Shown piece after piece: positions 1 to 9,534 of a stretch of 64,000 bases of DNA (positions are counted from its first letter, which is position 1; each line of letters begins with the position of its first letter). The stretch comes from Arthrobacter livingstonensis (GTDB lineage Bacteria; Actinomycetota; Actinomycetes; Actinomycetales; Micrococcaceae): NCBI RefSeq assembly GCF_003219815.1, contig NZ_QJVD01000021.1, forward strand, positions 1 through 64,000. The letters are read 5' to 3'. The notes beneath the pieces are model-generated. The model did not search any database. It saw only the letters and a program-made list of their open reading frames with translations, and had not been told where the DNA came from. The position numbers were made by a program, and so were the translations under genes.

Positions 1-22
1 CTACAATTATTGGTATAAAAGT

Positions 23-64
23 GGCCCTTTCCCCGGGATCCAGCGAGAAACCGGGGAAAGAGCC
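23..64. repeat. 14-bp inverted repeat at the broken start of the agmatinase
   Basis: Positions 23-36 and 51-64 form an inverted repeat with 13 of 14 positions paired around a 14-base loop. It lies just before the point (about 79) where agmatinase homology begins. It could be a terminator-like hairpin or the end of an inserted element whose body is outside the window. The sequence alone does not decide between these. Confidence 0.6.
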
Positions 65-78
65 TACGTAACTTCAGT

Positions 79-921
79 CTAGGCATTCCCTTCGACGCCG
101 GCACAAGTTTCCGTCCGGGTGCCCGCTTCGGCCCGAACCACATCCGCGAGGCATCCCGTCAGCTACACCCCTATCACCAGACACATGACGTCTACCCGTT
201 CAAGGTCCACCAGGTAGTGGATGCCGGGGACCTGGGGGTCACCCCGTACAGCATCGAGGCCGCCGTAGCATCCATAGAGAAATCGGCCAGTGCATTTGCC
301 GAACAGGGGACGCGGCTTGTCACCCTGGGCGGTGACCACACCATTGCCCTGCCGCTGCTGCGTGCTGTGGCCAAAAAGAATGGACCCGTCGGCGTGATCC
401 ACTTCGATGCGCACCTAGACACATGGGACACGCACTTCGGTGCCCCAATCTGGCATGGCTCCCCGTTCCGGCGCGCAGCCGAAGAGGGCCTCCTGGATCC
501 TGAACGGTGTATCCATGTTGGCTTCCGTGGCGGTGTCTACGACAAGAACGAACTGGAAAGCGACGGGGTACTGGGCTTCCAGATTATCCGCGCCGACGAT
601 TACGAAGAGCAGAGCACCGCACACATTGTGGAGCGTATTCGTCATCGGGTTGCCGGCGGGCTGGTGTACATCTCCGTCGACATCGACGTGCTTGATCCGG
701 CACACGCCCCGGCAACCGGCACCCCTGAGGTGGCCGGTCTCACCACGCGTGAACTCTTCGCCACTTTGCGCGGGCTGACGGGCATTGGGATTGCCGGCGC
801 AGACATTGTGGAGGTGGCCCCGGCCTATGACAATGCGTCCCTGACCGGGCTTGCGGCCGCGCACACCGCATGGGAAATACTGTCCGTGATGGCCTACGAC
901 AAAGAACACCACGGCATCTGA
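79..921 (+). pseudogene. Agmatinase/ureohydrolase, 5'-truncated
   Basis: The ureohydrolase (arginase/agmatinase) fold is clear. It shows the PFDAG and RPGARFGP start of the domain, GGDHT, FDAHLDTWD and DIDVLDPAHAPATG motifs that bind the two manganese ions, and the C-terminal DIVEVAP. Family members hydrolyse agmatine or related guanidino compounds to urea. The reading frame has a stop at 16-18 and no ATG, GTG or TTG before GTG at 214, which is already inside the domain. The usual 30-40 N-terminal residues are replaced by unrelated sequence carrying an inverted repeat. I infer a truncated, probably inactive gene; a frameshift upstream of the window is the alternative. A second ureohydrolase (HutG-like) lies at 37.3 kb. 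Confidence 0.8.
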
Positions 922-1759
922 AAATCAAGGTGGCCGTCCACCGCTACCATCGGGTAAGGGGACTGCACAAGCTTAGACGCCAGTTCCGACCAATACTTTG
1001 GTTACAGATAACACAGCTAAATGCGGGGTGTGTCGGCGTTTGAGTTACTGCCCAGTTTCGTCATATTGGTCATGTTGACAGTATCAACACATTTTCCGCC
1101 TGACCGGTTGGGACGGTGTCGAACAGGGTCGGTTTCCGCATGTTTCATCGGTTGAGCGGTATTTGCAGAGCTGCTTCCGGGTTTGACTCCCACCTCGAAA
1201 ACCGTATGGCCACGGATCTGATGGATTTTAGCGGCCCTTCGGCGGTTGCTTCACGAAATTGGAGACTTTCGGATCGGCGTTCCGGATCTTACCAATGGTT
1301 TGGGAGCGTGCAGGCTATGCGCCAGAGCGCTAGAAACTCCGCATTGCCGCTCGCATCGTGAGGCCTGGGTACAAAAAGATGAGTGGGTTGCTCTGAAAAT
1401 GATTGTCGAAATTCTCGTATTCTCGGGAATTTTGTTTGGATTTCATGCCTCCGACATGTCAGCCATCGCCGTAGATTTCGGTCGAAAAGATGAGTGAATC
1501 TTACGCAATCATCGACGACGACTGAGCCCTTTGGCCGCAGATATCTGCAAAAACGGGTCGGCTACGCGAACAAAGGTGCAAGCACGAAAAGTGAATGTCC
1601 ACCACAGGCAGAATAGGTCGGGCGATAAGGGGCAGGCGACGACCGAGACGTCACACGTTTTGTTCCGGTCAAGTCCAGCGCCGGCTTCCACGTCCACTTG
1701 GCGGATTCTATAGGTGAGGATGGCTAAAGCGCTTATTCAGTGGGCTCGTCCACGCATGG
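922..1759. other. 838-bp stretch without a supported gene
   Basis: Several short open frames exist here, but none has a convincing ribosome site or a recognisable protein. No tRNA-like structure was seen. It separates the truncated agmatinase from the convergent MocR regulator gene. Confidence 0.5.
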
Positions 1760-3241
1760 TTACTTGCTGAATAGCGTGGCAAGTTTCAGGAGCCCAGGTT
1801 CAATCCGCTCGTTGGGAATGGATGCGAATCCTATGCGCATGTAGTTGTTTGAGGCGTGACAAGTAGCGAAATACTTTTCGCCTGAATCAAACAGTATCCC
1901 GTTTTTCTTGGCCACGACCCGCAGTTCCCGTGTGTCTATTTGGGTGGGAGCCTTGAGCCATAGGCCGGTTCCGCCAGGGGGGAGGATCTGCTCGTCGGGA
2001 AAGATCTCACGAGCAATTGCGGAGGCAGTTTGCCAGCGGGTGCCCAGGGCCCGTCTGTAGGACTGCAGCGACGTCCTGAAGTCACCGCTCTGGTAGAGCA
2101 GCGCCACTGCCCGTTGAATTTGCCCGGGCGGCTGCCTGTGCTGATAGCGCCGGGCCTTGCGCAGGATCGCTATAAGCGGCGCCGGGCCTACGAGGAATCC
2201 GATGCGGATGCCGGGCGCCAGGACCTTCGACATGGTCCCGAGATAAATGGTCCGACCGTTGGGGTCTAACGCTGCCATCGCGGGGGAGGGCTGACCTCTG
2301 TAGCGCAGTTCCGAGTCGTAGTCGTCTTCGACAATGATGAAGTTGTGGCGTGAGGCGTCCGCAATGAAATCGAGACGTCTTTTGGCCGTCAGTGTGACGT
2401 TGGTCGGGTGCTGGTGGCTGGGTGTTAGATAGATCAGTTTTGCATGTGAATAGGATTCCTGCGGTATGGCTCCTTCGCCGTCAACCGGAAGGTACCCGAG
2501 GTTGGCTCCGGCCCGGGAAAAGACGTGACGGGCGTCGAGGTACCCAGGGCTTTCCACGAGGACGGAATCGCCGGGATGCAGCAGTCTTTCGCCCAAAAGC
2601 TGAAGGCCCTGTTGGCTGCCAAGAGTGACCAACACATTGTCCGGTTCGGTAAAGATCCCCCTCGCTGGCAGGATCAGGTGACAGATGGTCTCGAGCAGCA
2701 GGGGATCGTCCATAAGCACGTCATCCAGACTGGCGTGACGGTGCTCGTCGGTGGCAAGTGAGGCTTTCAAGGCCCGCATCCAGGCTGCCGTCGGAAAGTA
2801 TGCAGGGTCGTGCTGGCCGGTCACGAAGGGATATTTGAAAGTCCACCATCGAGGTTCCCTATCCAGCTCAGGCAAGGCCGGGGCAGTCGATGACGCCAGC
2901 TGGACCCAGTCGATCTCGGAACGGTTGGCGTCCACGCCAGGCGTGCTGTCGTGGTCGACGCTGATGGGGGAGATCTGGTGGTTGACGAAGTACCCCGAGC
3001 GGGACTTCGAGACAATGAAACCGTCGTCGAGCAGTCCACTATATGCAGCTTGGACTGTGGTCCTTGAAACGCCGAGAAGTTCGGCGATTTGTCGACTAGA
3101 CGGGATCCTGTCGCCGGTGGGCCAGACCCCGGACGCGATAAAGCTTTCCACGGTAAGTCGAACCCGCAAATACAGGGGTGTCCCGGGTGGTGCCGGAATC
3201 AGCGCGAGGTCGTTCGGCGTTTGCTGCCGTGTTCTTGCCAT
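1760..3241 (-). CDS. MocR/PdxR-family transcriptional regulator (GntR HTH + aminotransferase-like)
   Basis: This 493-residue protein has an N-terminal GntR winged helix at about residues 20-85 (IPSSRQIAELLGVSRTTV helix-turn-helix) and a fold-type I aminotransferase-like domain from about 140. The TPSHQHPT segment (273-280), EDDYDSELRY (305-314) and the TMSK lysine (K339) expected to hold pyridoxal phosphate are all present. MocR proteins sense PLP or amino compounds and usually regulate the divergent gene. Here that is the small membrane protein/SSS symporter/amidohydrolase operon starting at 3362. The ligand is unknown. Length and motifs are complete, so it should be functional. Confidence 0.92.
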   Translation of the reverse strand: MARTRQQTPNDLALIPAPPGTPLYLRVRLTVESFIASGVWPTGDRIPSSRQIAELLGVSRTTVQAAYSGLLDDGFIVSKSRSGYFVNHQISPISVDHDSTPGVDANRSEIDWVQLASSTAPALPELDREPRWWTFKYPFVTGQHDPAYFPTAAWMRALKASLATDEHRHASLDDVLMDDPLLLETICHLILPARGIFTEPDNVLVTLGSQQGLQLLGERLLHPGDSVLVESPGYLDARHVFSRAGANLGYLPVDGEGAIPQESYSHAKLIYLTPSHQHPTNVTLTAKRRLDFIADASRHNFIIVEDDYDSELRYRGQPSPAMAALDPNGRTIYLGTMSKVLAPGIRIGFLVGPAPLIAILRKARRYQHRQPPGQIQRAVALLYQSGDFRTSLQSYRRALGTRWQTASAIAREIFPDEQILPPGGTGLWLKAPTQIDTRELRVVAKKNGILFDSGEKYFATCHASNNYMRIGFASIPNERIEPGLLKLATLFSK

Positions 3242-3271
3242 GGCCCGAGCATATCAGCCCAGATCGTCTTT

Positions 3272-3302
3272 CTGGACTGGTAAAAGTTCAAAATACTGGA
3301 CC
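3272..3302. promoter_or_regulatory. Candidate MocR operator: CTGGAC direct repeats in the divergent promoter
   Basis: CTGGACT at 3272 and CTGGACC at 3296 are directly repeated 24 bp apart, in the 120-bp gap between the divergent regulator and the transporter operon. MocR proteins generally bind direct repeats in such gaps. The assignment is positional inference. Confidence 0.35.
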
Positions 3303-3361
3303 TTGTCAATACCAAAAAAAGCCAGAATAATGTGACGCAACCTACAAAAAAGGAAGAAGCT

Positions 3362-3607
3362 ATGATTCCCAGAACGGCGAGCGTTGTCATCGCTCTGATT
3401 ACACCAGTCACGCTAGTGACACTTGGGGTGTTGCTACTTGGAGGGTCAACGGCAACCATTTTCGGCATACCGTTGATCCTTCTGTTCATGTTCGTCATGT
3501 TCCCGGTAACGAGCCTGCTGATGTGGATCAGCTGGCGTTTGTTTGACAAGGATGGGGACTACCAGCTGGACGAACTTGAGGGCGCGACCACGGAGGTGGC
3601 TCCATGA
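3362..3607 (+). CDS. Small two-helix membrane protein paired with the SSS symporter
   Basis: This 81-residue protein has two hydrophobic segments (about residues 5-28 and 33-55) and an acidic C-terminal tail. I chose ATG 3362 because AAGGAAG lies at the right distance; a GTG at 3332 would add ten residues but lacks a ribosome site. The stop overlaps the start of the symporter gene by four bases, so the two are translationally coupled. Small DUF3311-like proteins often precede sodium:solute symporters in this way, and it may be an accessory subunit. Its role is otherwise unknown. Confidence 0.7.
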   Translation: MIPRTASVVIALITPVTLVTLGVLLLGGSTATIFGIPLILLFMFVMFPVTSLLMWISWRLFDKDGDYQLDELEGATTEVAP

Positions 3608-5085
3608 CGATCGTCATGTTTGTGATTGTTTTGCTGCTCGCGGTCGCGATTGGTCTGTATTCGCGGGTTGGCGCCGGAAAGTCCACCGCCGACTTCCTGG
3701 TGGGCGGCCGGAGCTTCGGCTCGGTGGTCGTGTTCATCATGGTGGTGGGGGAGGTGTATTCTATCGGCACCATCATCGGATTCCCGGGCGGGGTTTACGC
3801 GCACGGGGTGGGATTCGCGGTGTGGTTTATGGGCTACATCCTCCTGGGTTACCCCATCGGCTACTTCCTGCTTCCACTGCTGTGGAAGGCCGGGCGCCAA
3901 TATGACGCCATGACCCTTCCGGACATTTTCCGCGGACATTTCAAGTCCCGGCCGCTGGAGCTGACCGCCGCACTCGTCTGTGTCGTCTTCCTGATCCCCT
4001 GGGCCCAGCTCCAGCTGACGGGCCTGGAAGTCGCCCTTAACGGATTGGGCCTTGGCCTGACGCCGTTGGTCACGGTTCTCATTGGCGTCGGAATCTCTCT
4101 GGTGTTCGTCCTCCTCTCGGGCATCAGGGCACCGGCCTTTGTCAGCTTCCTGAAAGACTTTGCCTTGATCGCCGTCATCCTGGTCGTCGCCGGCTTCGTG
4201 CTGAACAAGGTCCCCAACGTGGCTACGATCGTCGCGAACGCAAATATTGGCTCGGTGCACACCACGATCCCCGGCGGGGCACCGATGCTTAACACCATTT
4301 CCACCTTGCTGTTCCAGACCATCGGCTTCTACATGTTCCCGTTCGTGGTCCAGGCCGTGCTCAGCGGAAAATCGCCCGTCAGCATCAGGCAGACTCAGAT
4401 CGCCATGCCCTTGTACATGTTGATGTACCCCTTCATCCTGCTCACATCGTTCTTCGCCATCTCGGCGGCTCCGGGCCTGACCGGAGCAGACACCAACCTT
4501 GCCTTCATTGAGGTGGCACGCCAGCTTCTGCCCGATTGGCTGGTAGGCGTGGTCGCCGGAGGCGCGGCGCTGTGTGCAATCGTGGTCCTTGCGGCGTCAG
4601 CGCTGGTCATCGGCACGCTCTTCTCCAGAAATGTCCTGACCAACATCAGTGAAGCCAAACAAAAGCCCATGACAAAAGTGGTCATCGTTGTCTACCTGGC
4701 CATATCCATTGTGCTGACCCTGGTGGTTCCCACCATCATGGGAACCTTGATCAACACCGCGTACTATGGGCTGACCCAGCTCATTGTCCCGGTCCTGCTC
4801 ATGATCTTCCCGACCCGGGTACGTCCCGGCGCCATGGCCGCGGGGCTGGCGGTGGGCGCCTTGACCGCCATCGGCATCTATCTCTCCGGAGCCACGCTGG
4901 GCGGACTCAATATCGGAGTGCCGGCGCTGGCCGCAAACCTTCTGGTGGTCGGTGTTGGCCGGCTGGTTGCACCGTCCCCCACCCCCACCCGTTCGCTGGC
5001 GGTGCGCCGACGACCCCTCCCCGCCGACGCCGGAACCCCGGCCCGCCCGACCCATCACAAAGCCCGGAAAGTGAGCGCCTCCTAG
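3604..5085 (+). CDS. Sodium:solute symporter (SSS/SLC5 family)
   Basis: A 493-residue polytopic membrane protein with about 13 hydrophobic segments and the family's GGRSFG segment after the first helix, followed by a glycine-rich GFPGGVYAHG region. SSS carriers import organic substrates with Na+. The C-terminus is basic and proline-rich. It overlaps the preceding small membrane gene and abuts the amidohydrolase gene with no gap, so the operon probably imports the compound that the hydrolase attacks. The substrate (amide, ureide or similar) cannot be read from the sequence. Control by the divergent MocR protein is likely. Confidence 0.9.
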   Translation: MTIVMFVIVLLLAVAIGLYSRVGAGKSTADFLVGGRSFGSVVVFIMVVGEVYSIGTIIGFPGGVYAHGVGFAVWFMGYILLGYPIGYFLLPLLWKAGRQYDAMTLPDIFRGHFKSRPLELTAALVCVVFLIPWAQLQLTGLEVALNGLGLGLTPLVTVLIGVGISLVFVLLSGIRAPAFVSFLKDFALIAVILVVAGFVLNKVPNVATIVANANIGSVHTTIPGGAPMLNTISTLLFQTIGFYMFPFVVQAVLSGKSPVSIRQTQIAMPLYMLMYPFILLTSFFAISAAPGLTGADTNLAFIEVARQLLPDWLVGVVAGGAALCAIVVLAASALVIGTLFSRNVLTNISEAKQKPMTKVVIVVYLAISIVLTLVVPTIMGTLINTAYYGLTQLIVPVLLMIFPTRVRPGAMAAGLAVGALTAIGIYLSGATLGGLNIGVPALAANLLVVGVGRLVAPSPTPTRSLAVRRRPLPADAGTPARPTHHKARKVSAS

Positions 5086-6702
5086 ATGTCTGCCGCAGTT
5101 TTCACCAACGGAACGATACGCCTGGACGCCTGGAGCGATCCCGTGGAGGCCCTCGCCGTGGAACACGGCACGGTTCTCAAAACAGGGACCGTGGAAGAGG
5201 TTGAAGCCGCTGCCGGTCCGGCACCCCGGCGAATCAACCTCGACGGCGCCACAGTGATCCCGGGATTGATCGAGTCCCACGTCCACCCCGTGTTTTTCGG
5301 CCTCACCCGGAACTGGACTGACTGCCGCAGCCCGCTCAACGGAAGCATTGCCGACGTTCAGGCCGCACTTCGCGGGGACCTGGGCACGCTGGCCGACGGA
5401 AAGTGGCTGCGCGGCTGGGGATATGACGACACCCTTCTGGCGGAAGCTCGCCATCTCCGCCGCGAGGACCTGGATGCCGTCAGCCGCGATGTGCCCATCG
5501 TTGTCTCCCATATTTCGGGGCATTTTGTGGCCGCCAACTCCCGGGCCCTTGAACTCGCCGGCATCCATGAAGACCGGGCAGATCCGTCGGACGGCCGTTT
5601 CGTCCGAGATGAAACCGGCAAATTGACGGGATTGATGTGGGAGATGGGGGCGGTTCATGCTGTACTTGACGCCATGCCGCAGGCTTCCGCGGCAGATGTC
5701 AGGGAGGCGGCCCTCTACTCGTTGGAGGTAGCAGCTGAACGGGGCATGACCTCCATCCACGACTTAGGCGTGGGGATCATGGCCGGCGACTTGGAAATCG
5801 AAACGTGGCGCAAGCTCGCCGCAGAGTCCCGACTACCGATCCGGGTAACCGGATACGTCAGATCGGACCTCGCCCTGCGGTATTTGGAAAAGTCTCCCGA
5901 CCTGTTTTCCCAGCCCGCTATGGGCAAGTACAGGGTGGCCGGCGCAAAATTTTGGTCGGATGGCTCCATCCAAGGCCTTTCAGGTGCACTCAAGGAGCCA
6001 TACTCGTGCCTGGACACCGAGTGCGGCGAACTGCTGTATTCCCCCGAGGAACTGGCGGGGCTCCTGCGCCGCATTGACGACGCCGGGGGCCAGTGCGCAG
6101 TCCACGCCAATGGTGATCTGGCCATCTCCACCGTAGCCCAGGCCTTTGCCACATTGCGCGGAAGCTCGGAACAAAACGATCCGAGGCACCGGGTTGAACA
6201 CCTGCAGATGGCGTCGGCCAAGGACATCGCGTCTCTGGTCGCCTCAGGCTCTGTAGCGTCCATTTTCGCCAACCATGTTTACTACTGGGGTGATCGGCAC
6301 CGCGACAGATTCATTGGTGCCACACGTGCCGCCAGGATTGATCCCACCCGCGATGCGCAGGACGGCGGCCTCCACTTTGGCATGCATTCCGATTGCCCCA
6401 TCACGCCGATGGACGCTCTCGCCACCTTCCGCACCTCGGTGACGCGGCTAACCAGCGGCGGCTCGGTCCTAGGCGAAGCACAAAGGCTGGACCCGCGCGC
6501 AGCCCTGCATGCATTGACCGCCGACAGTGCTTACCTGACCCACGACGAGGCCCATCTGGGCACACTGACTGCCGGCATGGATGCGGACCTGACCATTCTG
6601 GATCAGGACATCGTCGGCCTTTCAATTGAACAATCTCAGAACGTCTCAGCCGTGGCGACCGTGGTGGGGGGTGAATTCGTCTTCAACCGCGCGGGCTTCT
6701 AG
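5086..6702 (+). CDS. Amidohydrolase, YtcJ-like metal-dependent hydrolase
   Basis: This 538-residue protein has the amidohydrolase layout: an N-terminal beta-sandwich, then the HxH metal motif (ESHVHP, H65/H67), a long TIM barrel with HANGD (about 341) and RHRVEHLQ, the HSDCPITP aspartate motif (about 440), and a C-terminal GTLTAGMDADLTILD segment typical of YtcJ/imidazolonepropionase-like enzymes. Members hydrolyse amide or related C-N bonds. It starts immediately after the symporter stop. I infer a catabolic pair with the transporter under MocR control. The substrate is unknown. Confidence 0.9.
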   Translation: MSAAVFTNGTIRLDAWSDPVEALAVEHGTVLKTGTVEEVEAAAGPAPRRINLDGATVIPGLIESHVHPVFFGLTRNWTDCRSPLNGSIADVQAALRGDLGTLADGKWLRGWGYDDTLLAEARHLRREDLDAVSRDVPIVVSHISGHFVAANSRALELAGIHEDRADPSDGRFVRDETGKLTGLMWEMGAVHAVLDAMPQASAADVREAALYSLEVAAERGMTSIHDLGVGIMAGDLEIETWRKLAAESRLPIRVTGYVRSDLALRYLEKSPDLFSQPAMGKYRVAGAKFWSDGSIQGLSGALKEPYSCLDTECGELLYSPEELAGLLRRIDDAGGQCAVHANGDLAISTVAQAFATLRGSSEQNDPRHRVEHLQMASAKDIASLVASGSVASIFANHVYYWGDRHRDRFIGATRAARIDPTRDAQDGGLHFGMHSDCPITPMDALATFRTSVTRLTSGGSVLGEAQRLDPRAALHALTADSAYLTHDEAHLGTLTAGMDADLTILDQDIVGLSIEQSQNVSAVATVVGGEFVFNRAGF

Positions 6703-7136
6703 CGGCCTCGATGTGTTGCCCCTCGACGTTGGTGACGGGCGGGCTGGCTGAGTGAGAAATGAGAAGGCCTCTGGGTGAGGCGGAACTTGACTTGACATCC
6801 GCCCCGCCCGGAGGACTTGTCCATGTCCGATGTTAACCCTGGTTTGGCTTCGCAAGGCATGTTGATGCGGCCCGGTGCAATGTGGACAATAGTTGGCTGT
6901 TGCGGCGAATCTCGGAGCGTTTCCAGAAGCCCGTTCCGATAACAGCCCACTGGACGGGGCAATACTGTAAACCCGACATCGCCGGCAGGGCCGAATCTTC
7001 CAGTCGACCGACGCGTTTCCCTCAACTCGCCCCTGTCCACGGCGATCGAAGGCCCAATTGTTGCCAGTAACTATGATCGAAGACGGAACAACCATCTCCA
7101 GTGTCGTGGTGGAGAATGAGGCACTGCCGGGATGTC
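6703..7136. other. 434-bp intergenic region
   Basis: No supported gene, RNA or mobile-element sequence was seen. It separates the convergent amidohydrolase gene and the zinc-ribbon-like gene, so both transcripts should end here, but no strong stem-loop with a T tract was recognised. Confidence 0.5.
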
Positions 7137-7559
7137 TCATAGCGGCACGTCCAGTCGAAATCCGCAGTGGCACTTGAGCGGGCGGGTCCGAATCGAAATC
7201 GTGGGGGACGGACTGTCTTTGCTGCCCACGGGGCCGTCGAGACCTGAGATTCCCTCCTCGGTTTCCTCCATCGGTTCACCGCAATGGATGAAATATCGGC
7301 CGAAATGCAGGACTCCCGGTGCTGTTGCACCTGCGTTGAGCAGCGTGGCCACCTGCTGGACGCTGGCGTCATGGCCGTAGAAGGAGCCGCAATACATGCA
7401 TGAGTACTCGAGGGAGACATGGCCGGGCAACGCAGGAACGGTGGCTTCGATGGCCTCGATGACCAAGTCATTGGCGTTACCACACATGGTGCAGATTAAA
7501 GCCGGCGGCTCGGGGTTGTCTATTTCCCCGGGAAGATTCGCAGCGGGCAACATGGTCAT
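7137..7559 (-). CDS. Hypothetical protein with zinc-ribbon-like cysteine pairs
   Basis: This 140-residue soluble protein has CxxC pairs (CTMCGN near residue 22, CMYCGS near 53), a HCGEP segment and a C-terminal KCHCGF, which together suggest one or two zinc ribbons. The start is the ATG at 7559, preceded by GGGAG at normal distance. I do not recognise the family. It stands alone upstream of cspA on the same strand, with about 215 bp between them, so it is probably not in an operon with it. Confidence 0.6.
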   Translation of the reverse strand: MTMLPAANLPGEIDNPEPPALICTMCGNANDLVIEAIEATVPALPGHVSLEYSCMYCGSFYGHDASVQQVATLLNAGATAPGVLHFGRYFIHCGEPMEETEEGISGLDGPVGSKDSPSPTISIRTRPLKCHCGFRLDVPL

Positions 7560-7775
7560 GAGGATTCTCCCAAATGACGTCCACAAGGGCCGGACTTACT
7601 TATCAACCTTCCGCCCCACCAAGGAGTGGAATCCCGGCACAAGGTGACTCGACCGGTTTTCCGTGCTGGGGAAGGATCAAGGTGGTTCACCGTAAAGGCA
7701 GGTTTTGAGGCCAATTTCCCGTAGCGGGCCGGCCCCCGGAAGGGGAAGGAATAATTACCGGCAGGAATGCGGCGC

Positions 7776-7979
7776 TCACAACGGGCGGACGTTCTCGGCC
7801 TGGGGGCCCTTGGGGCCCTGGGCGGGGTTATAGTGGACTTTTTGGTTCTCGTCCAGGGAACGGTAGCCGCCGGCGTCGATGGCGCTGTAATGGACAAAAA
7901 CGTCCGCCGACCCGTCGTCGGGGGCAATGAAGCCAAAGCCCTTCTCGGCGTTGAACCACTTAACTGTGCCAGTAGCCAT
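7776..7979 (-). CDS. cspA: Cold-shock protein CspA family
   Basis: A 67-residue single cold-shock domain. RNP1 (KGFGFI, 13-18) and RNP2 (VFVHY, 27-31) are intact, as is the TVKWFN start. Csp proteins bind single-stranded RNA or DNA and melt RNA structure. The gene is monocistronic, with more than 300 bp upstream to the divergent copper-type operon, room for the long 5' leader that many csp mRNAs have. Confidence 0.96.
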   Translation of the reverse strand: MATGTVKWFNAEKGFGFIAPDDGSADVFVHYSAIDAGGYRSLDENQKVHYNPAQGPKGPQAENVRPL

Positions 7980-8249
7980 GACTGTGTTCCTTCACAAGAC
8001 CTTGGTTCACCGCCAGATCAGTGACGGCCACGGACATCGTCGTCCATGTTCCCCAATGTACGGGGCAGGGGAACAGGTGTGCAAGGGAATCAGCGACTAT
8101 TGGGGGAACACGGGTTTCCCGCACGGGGAACCATGCCATGTGGCACGCCTCCATCGTTCGGCCGCCTGTCAAAGATTGGTACGGATCAGGAAATCCAGTC
8201 GTCGGAGCGGGGCGCCGCTCATTCCATCGAAGGATGCCACCTAGACACA

Positions 8250-8268
8250 GATACCCCCTAGGGGTATC
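8250..8268. promoter_or_regulatory. CsoR-like copper operator
   Basis: A perfect 8-bp inverted repeat (GATACCCC-CTA-GGGGTATC) sits about 35 bp upstream of the DUF1541 gene. CsoR-family copper repressors bind G-tract palindromes of this form. No csoR gene lies in the window, so the regulator must be elsewhere. Confidence 0.65.
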
Positions 8269-8302
8269 GTAGTGGTGTTGTCGAAGCAAAGGAGAAGGCA
8301 TC

Positions 8303-8890
8303 TTGAAGACCTCGCTGAAAGTGCGCGTCTCGGCCATCAGTGACGCCGCCGTGGTGATCTTGAGTGGATGCGGTGCAGGGGGCGGCGGCACTGACGGGTC
8401 CTCGAGCCCATCACACCCCGTGCAGTCCACCCAAGAGTCTTCCGGTTCGGTGGCGCATGGCCATGCCATGGACGGCGGCCCCGCACAGGAGGCCGTCAAG
8501 CAGGCAGTCGACCCGCGCTACCCTGTAGGGGCCGAGGTCATTTTGAAGGCCGACCACATGCCAGGGATGATGAACGCGCCCGCCACGATCTCCGGGGCAT
8601 TCCAGACGACCGCCTACGCCGTGGACTACACACCCACCGATGGCGGGCAGGCAATCAAGGACCATAAATGGGTCGTGCAGGAAGAACTCCAAGGTGCGCG
8701 GGAGCAGCGGCTGGCCGTTGGCCGCACGGCCGTCATGATGGCGGACCACATGCCCGGAATGAAGGGAGCGACGGCGACGATCTAGCAGGTGTGGGCGGGT
8801 CGCGTCTACATGGTCGACTACCAGACAGGCGGCAAGACGATGAAGAATCACAAATGGGTCATTCAGGATGAGATCCGGCTCGCCAGCTGA
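8303..8890 (+). pseudogene. DUF1541 (YdhK-like) lipoprotein interrupted by an amber codon
   Basis: The TTG start has AAGGAG eight bases upstream. The protein begins with a lipoprotein signal (lipobox LSGC, about residue 23) and a His/Ser-rich linker, then two DUF1541 repeats, each with a DHMPGM motif. In the second repeat a TAG at 8783-8785 stops translation after GATATI. The same frame then continues with VYMVDYQTGGKTMKNHKWV and ends at TGA 8888-8890, so the original gene had about 195 residues. The product now is a 160-residue form lacking half of repeat 2. The family is linked to metal, often copper, stress, which fits the CsoR-like operator upstream and DUF4396 downstream. Confidence 0.85.
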
Positions 8891-8913
8891 GCGATGTATC
8901 GAGGAGGAATTCG

Positions 8914-9534
8914 ATGGAACACGACATATTGGGGGAGCCTGCGGGCCACGGCCACGCGCTGCCTGGGCACGAAGGGCACGAGGGAGAACCGGCAGGGCAT
9001 CCTCATGATATGTCGGCCATGGCGGTCGGCGCGACGCTGCACTGCCTGACCGGGTGCTCGATCGGGGAGATCATCGGACTCCTGGTGGCGACCGCGGCGG
9101 GTTGGTCGAACCTGCCGACGACGGCCCTGTCCATCGCACTGGCCTTCGTCTTCGGGTACGCACTGTCGGCACTTCCCCTGGTCCGCGGCGGCATTGCCCT
9201 CACCGCTGCCCTGGGGCTGGTGCTCGCCGCCGATACCTTGTCCATCGTGACCATGGAAATCGTGGACAACCTGGTCGTGCTGGTCATTCCCGGCGCCATG
9301 AACGCCGGCCTGCTCAACCCCATCTTCTGGGTCTCCATGGCCATTGCCCTGACCATCGCGTTCTTCGTTGCCTGGCCGGTCAACCGGGCCCTGCTCCGTC
9401 GCGGCAAAGGACACGCCATTACCCATCACGCCCTGGGCGAGGGCGCAACAATGGACAACCGGCCACTGGTCATCGGCATCAGCGCCTTCCTGCTCGGCGG
9501 ATTCATCGCCTCGATCGGGACACTGCTGGGCTGA
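8914..9534 (+). CDS. DUF4396 membrane protein with a His-rich N-terminus
   Basis: This 206-residue protein has the DUF4396 core signature (ATLHCLTGCSIGEIIG, about 40-55), roughly four to five transmembrane helices, and a ~35-residue N-terminal tail rich in His, Glu and Met (HGHALPGHEGHEGEPAGHPH) that looks like a metal-binding patch. A GAGGAGG ribosome site precedes the ATG. It lies 23 bp after the DUF1541 gene and probably shares its copper-responsive promoter. I infer a role in metal handling; no transport activity can be claimed from the sequence. Confidence 0.8.
   Translation: MEHDILGEPAGHGHALPGHEGHEGEPAGHPHDMSAMAVGATLHCLTGCSIGEIIGLLVATAAGWSNLPTTALSIALAFVFGYALSALPLVRGGIALTAALGLVLAADTLSIVTMEIVDNLVVLVIPGAMNAGLLNPIFWVSMAIALTIAFFVAWPVNRALLRRGKGHAITHHALGEGATMDNRPLVIGISAFLLGGFIASIGTLLG

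Noticed and set aside
922-1759. Short protein genes in the gap
   Set aside because: Several open frames of 60-83 codons exist but lack ribosome sites, a domain or conservation, so they were left out.
6646-7173. 175-codon minus-strand frame downstream of the amidohydrolase
   Set aside because: It overlaps the end of the amidohydrolase gene, is rich in Arg/Pro/Ser and resembles a shadow frame.
9297-9310. Another copy of the CCATGAAC motif at about 9297
   Set aside because: It lies inside the DUF4396 coding frame and lacks the AGG part, so it is coincidence.
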